A stretch of 64,000 nucleotides of DNA from DASSUW01 sp963740605 (lineage in GTDB: Bacteria > Actinomycetota > Thermoleophilia > Solirubrobacterales > Solirubrobacteraceae), in the NCBI GenBank assembly GCA_963740605.1, contig CAVUFC010000002.1:121975-185974 (forward strand), in the 5' to 3' direction. The notes beneath the pieces are model-generated. The model was not told the origin of the DNA. It did not search any database and was given only the letters and a program-made list of their open reading frames with translations. This document shows positions 63,192-64,000 of the stretch, in pieces; position 1 is the first letter of the stretch, and each line of letters starts with the position of its first letter. Made by a program: the position numbers and the translations under genes.

Positions 63192-64000
63192 ATGACGCCA
63201 ATGGAACGGACAGCGCCCAAGGCGCGAGACCAAGGCCACACGGAGTGGCGCGGACGTCCGCACCCACGGAGAGTCGAGATCATGCTGGAGCGTGAGACGC
63301 AGCGCTTGTATGCCCGCGTTGACGAGCTCGAGCAGGAGAACGCCGCACTCGAGGCCTTCACCGGCCTTGCCGCCCACGAGCTCGTGGAGCCGCTGGTGAT
63401 CACCGAGGCCTACGCCGCGATGATCGCCGAGCGTCTGCACGCTGACGAACACGCCGACTCGCGGCGTGACCTCGAGGCACTCACGCGCACCGTCTCGCGG
63501 ACTCGCGTCCTGCTCGAGGCACTGTTGCACGACGCACGGTCGAGCAAGCAGCAGCTCCCGCTGGGCATGGTCGATCTCGGCCGCCTCGTGGCCGATTGCC
63601 TCGATCTTCTCGCGCCAGAGGTCGTCGAGCGGGGCGCGACCGTCCACGTCGGCGAGCTGCCGACGGCACCCGGTAGCGAGGCGCTCCTGAACAGCCTCTT
63701 CGCGAACCTGTTGATGAACGCGCTGAAGTACAGCCCCCGCTACGGGGCGGAGATCTCCGTCACGTGTGAGTTCATCGACGAGTCCGCCTGGAAGATCATG
63801 GTCGACAGCGAGGGACCAACGATCCGCCTGGAGGACCGCGAGCGCATCTTCGGCGCCTTCCAGCGTGCCAGCGGTGAGCGCCGGGCGCGCGGCGTCGGCC
63901 TCGGCCTTGCGATCTGCCGCCGCATCGTCGAGCGCCACGGCGGCCTCATCGGCGTCGGTCCCGCGCCCGAGGGCGGGAACCGCTTCTACTTCACGCTGCC
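63192..64000 (+). CDS. Histidine kinase, cut by the window end
   Basis: 269 codons with no stop before the edge. Start ATG at 63192 (MTPMERTAPKARDQGHTEWR) has AGAGG close upstream; an in-frame ATG at 63282 starts MLERETQRLYARVDELEQEN, a coiled coil. The phospho-acceptor region is ALEAFTGLAAHELVEPLVIT (His). The ATPase domain has the N-box NSLFANLLMNALKYSPRYGA, a G1-like IMVDSEGPTI and G2 ARGVGLGLAICRRIVERHGG. It has no membrane segment or PAS/GAF domain, so it is a soluble kinase of unknown stimulus. Its response regulator is not in the window. Confidence 0.88.
   Translation, partial: MTPMERTAPKARDQGHTEWRGRPHPRRVEIMLERETQRLYARVDELEQENAALEAFTGLAAHELVEPLVITEAYAAMIAERLHADEHADSRRDLEALTRTVSRTRVLLEALLHDARSSKQQLPLGMVDLGRLVADCLDLLAPEVVERGATVHVGELPTAPGSEALLNSLFANLLMNALKYSPRYGAEISVTCEFIDESAWKIMVDSEGPTIRLEDRERIFGAFQRASGERRARGVGLGLAICRRIVERHGGLIGVGPAPEGGNRFYFTL

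Overview
The window is high-GC actinobacterial DNA. Its gene content best fits class Thermoleophilia (Solirubrobacter/Conexibacter-like): a stressosome-type rsb operon, two heme-copper oxidase operons, a soluble diiron (propane-type) monooxygenase operon with its own chaperonin, and many start codons sitting only 6-10 bases behind a TAnnnT element (leaderless transcripts). The taxonomic call is inference from family recognition, not from a marker gene.

Layout. (1) 1-13.4 kb is accessory and degraded. It holds a complete IS3-family element (5075-6416, 25-bp inverted ends, 3-bp target duplication), a complete IS1182-family element (11401-13111, 18-bp ends, 4-bp target duplication), an IS110-type transposase remnant, and fragments of five housekeeping-type genes (glycerophosphodiesterase, a methyltransferase, a luciferase-like oxidoreductase, glucose-6-phosphate dehydrogenase). 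The few intact genes include a methyltransferase, a small ABM-domain protein, two secreted proteins and a large TIR-16xWD40 protein. The region ends at tRNA-Pro(TGG), beside which a 20-bp piece of the tRNA T-arm is repeated like an attachment site. (2) 13.5-25.3 kb is ordinary chromosome: a cyclic-di-GMP riboswitch driving a secreted CAP protein, DUF1015, OsmC, NUDIX, acyl-CoA and hydroxyacyl-CoA dehydrogenases, a subtilase, thioredoxin reductase, a flippase-like membrane protein, a PAP2 enzyme and an epimerase. (3) 25.3-39.8 kb is respiration and stress: enoyl-CoA hydratase, ctaC-ctaD-ctaB (A1-type oxidase), an rsbR-S-T-U-X partner-switching operon on the minus strand, then a caa3-type operon (ctaC with fused cytochrome c, an A2-type ctaD, a tandem USP-like protein, ctaE, a 36-residue membrane peptide) and a cytochrome c-cupredoxin lipoprotein. 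(4) 39.8-46.5 kb holds a glycosyltransferase, small conserved proteins, a GAF-GAF-GGDEF-HD-GYP cyclic-di-GMP enzyme, a cold shock protein, a HIT protein and a truncated DUF559 protein. (5) 46.4-57.4 kb is a propane-monooxygenase locus: a GAF-winged-helix activator, an IclR regulator, prmABCD, an amidohydrolase, a DUF59-type protein, a Zn alcohol dehydrogenase and a dedicated GroEL. (6) 57.4-64 kb is minus-strand housekeeping (hexapeptide acyltransferase, cca, alr, CBS protein, NAD(P)HX repair enzyme, acpS) and the start of a plus-strand histidine kinase that runs off the window.

How the parts work together. The monooxygenase locus would hydroxylate propane or a related substrate (prmA/C with reductase B and coupling protein D), fold the enzyme with the linked GroEL and oxidise the alcohol with the linked dehydrogenase; electrons then reach either the A1 or the A2 oxidase. 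Cyclic-di-GMP made or degraded by the 42.3-kb enzyme could be read by the 13.6-kb riboswitch. I see no CRISPR array, rRNA, prophage or plasmid functions. The most unusual observations are the TIR-WD40 protein, the palindrome that supplies both the alr stop and the cca start, the nested inverted repeat behind ctaB, the USP-like protein inside the caa3 operon, and the widespread leaderless promoter pattern.
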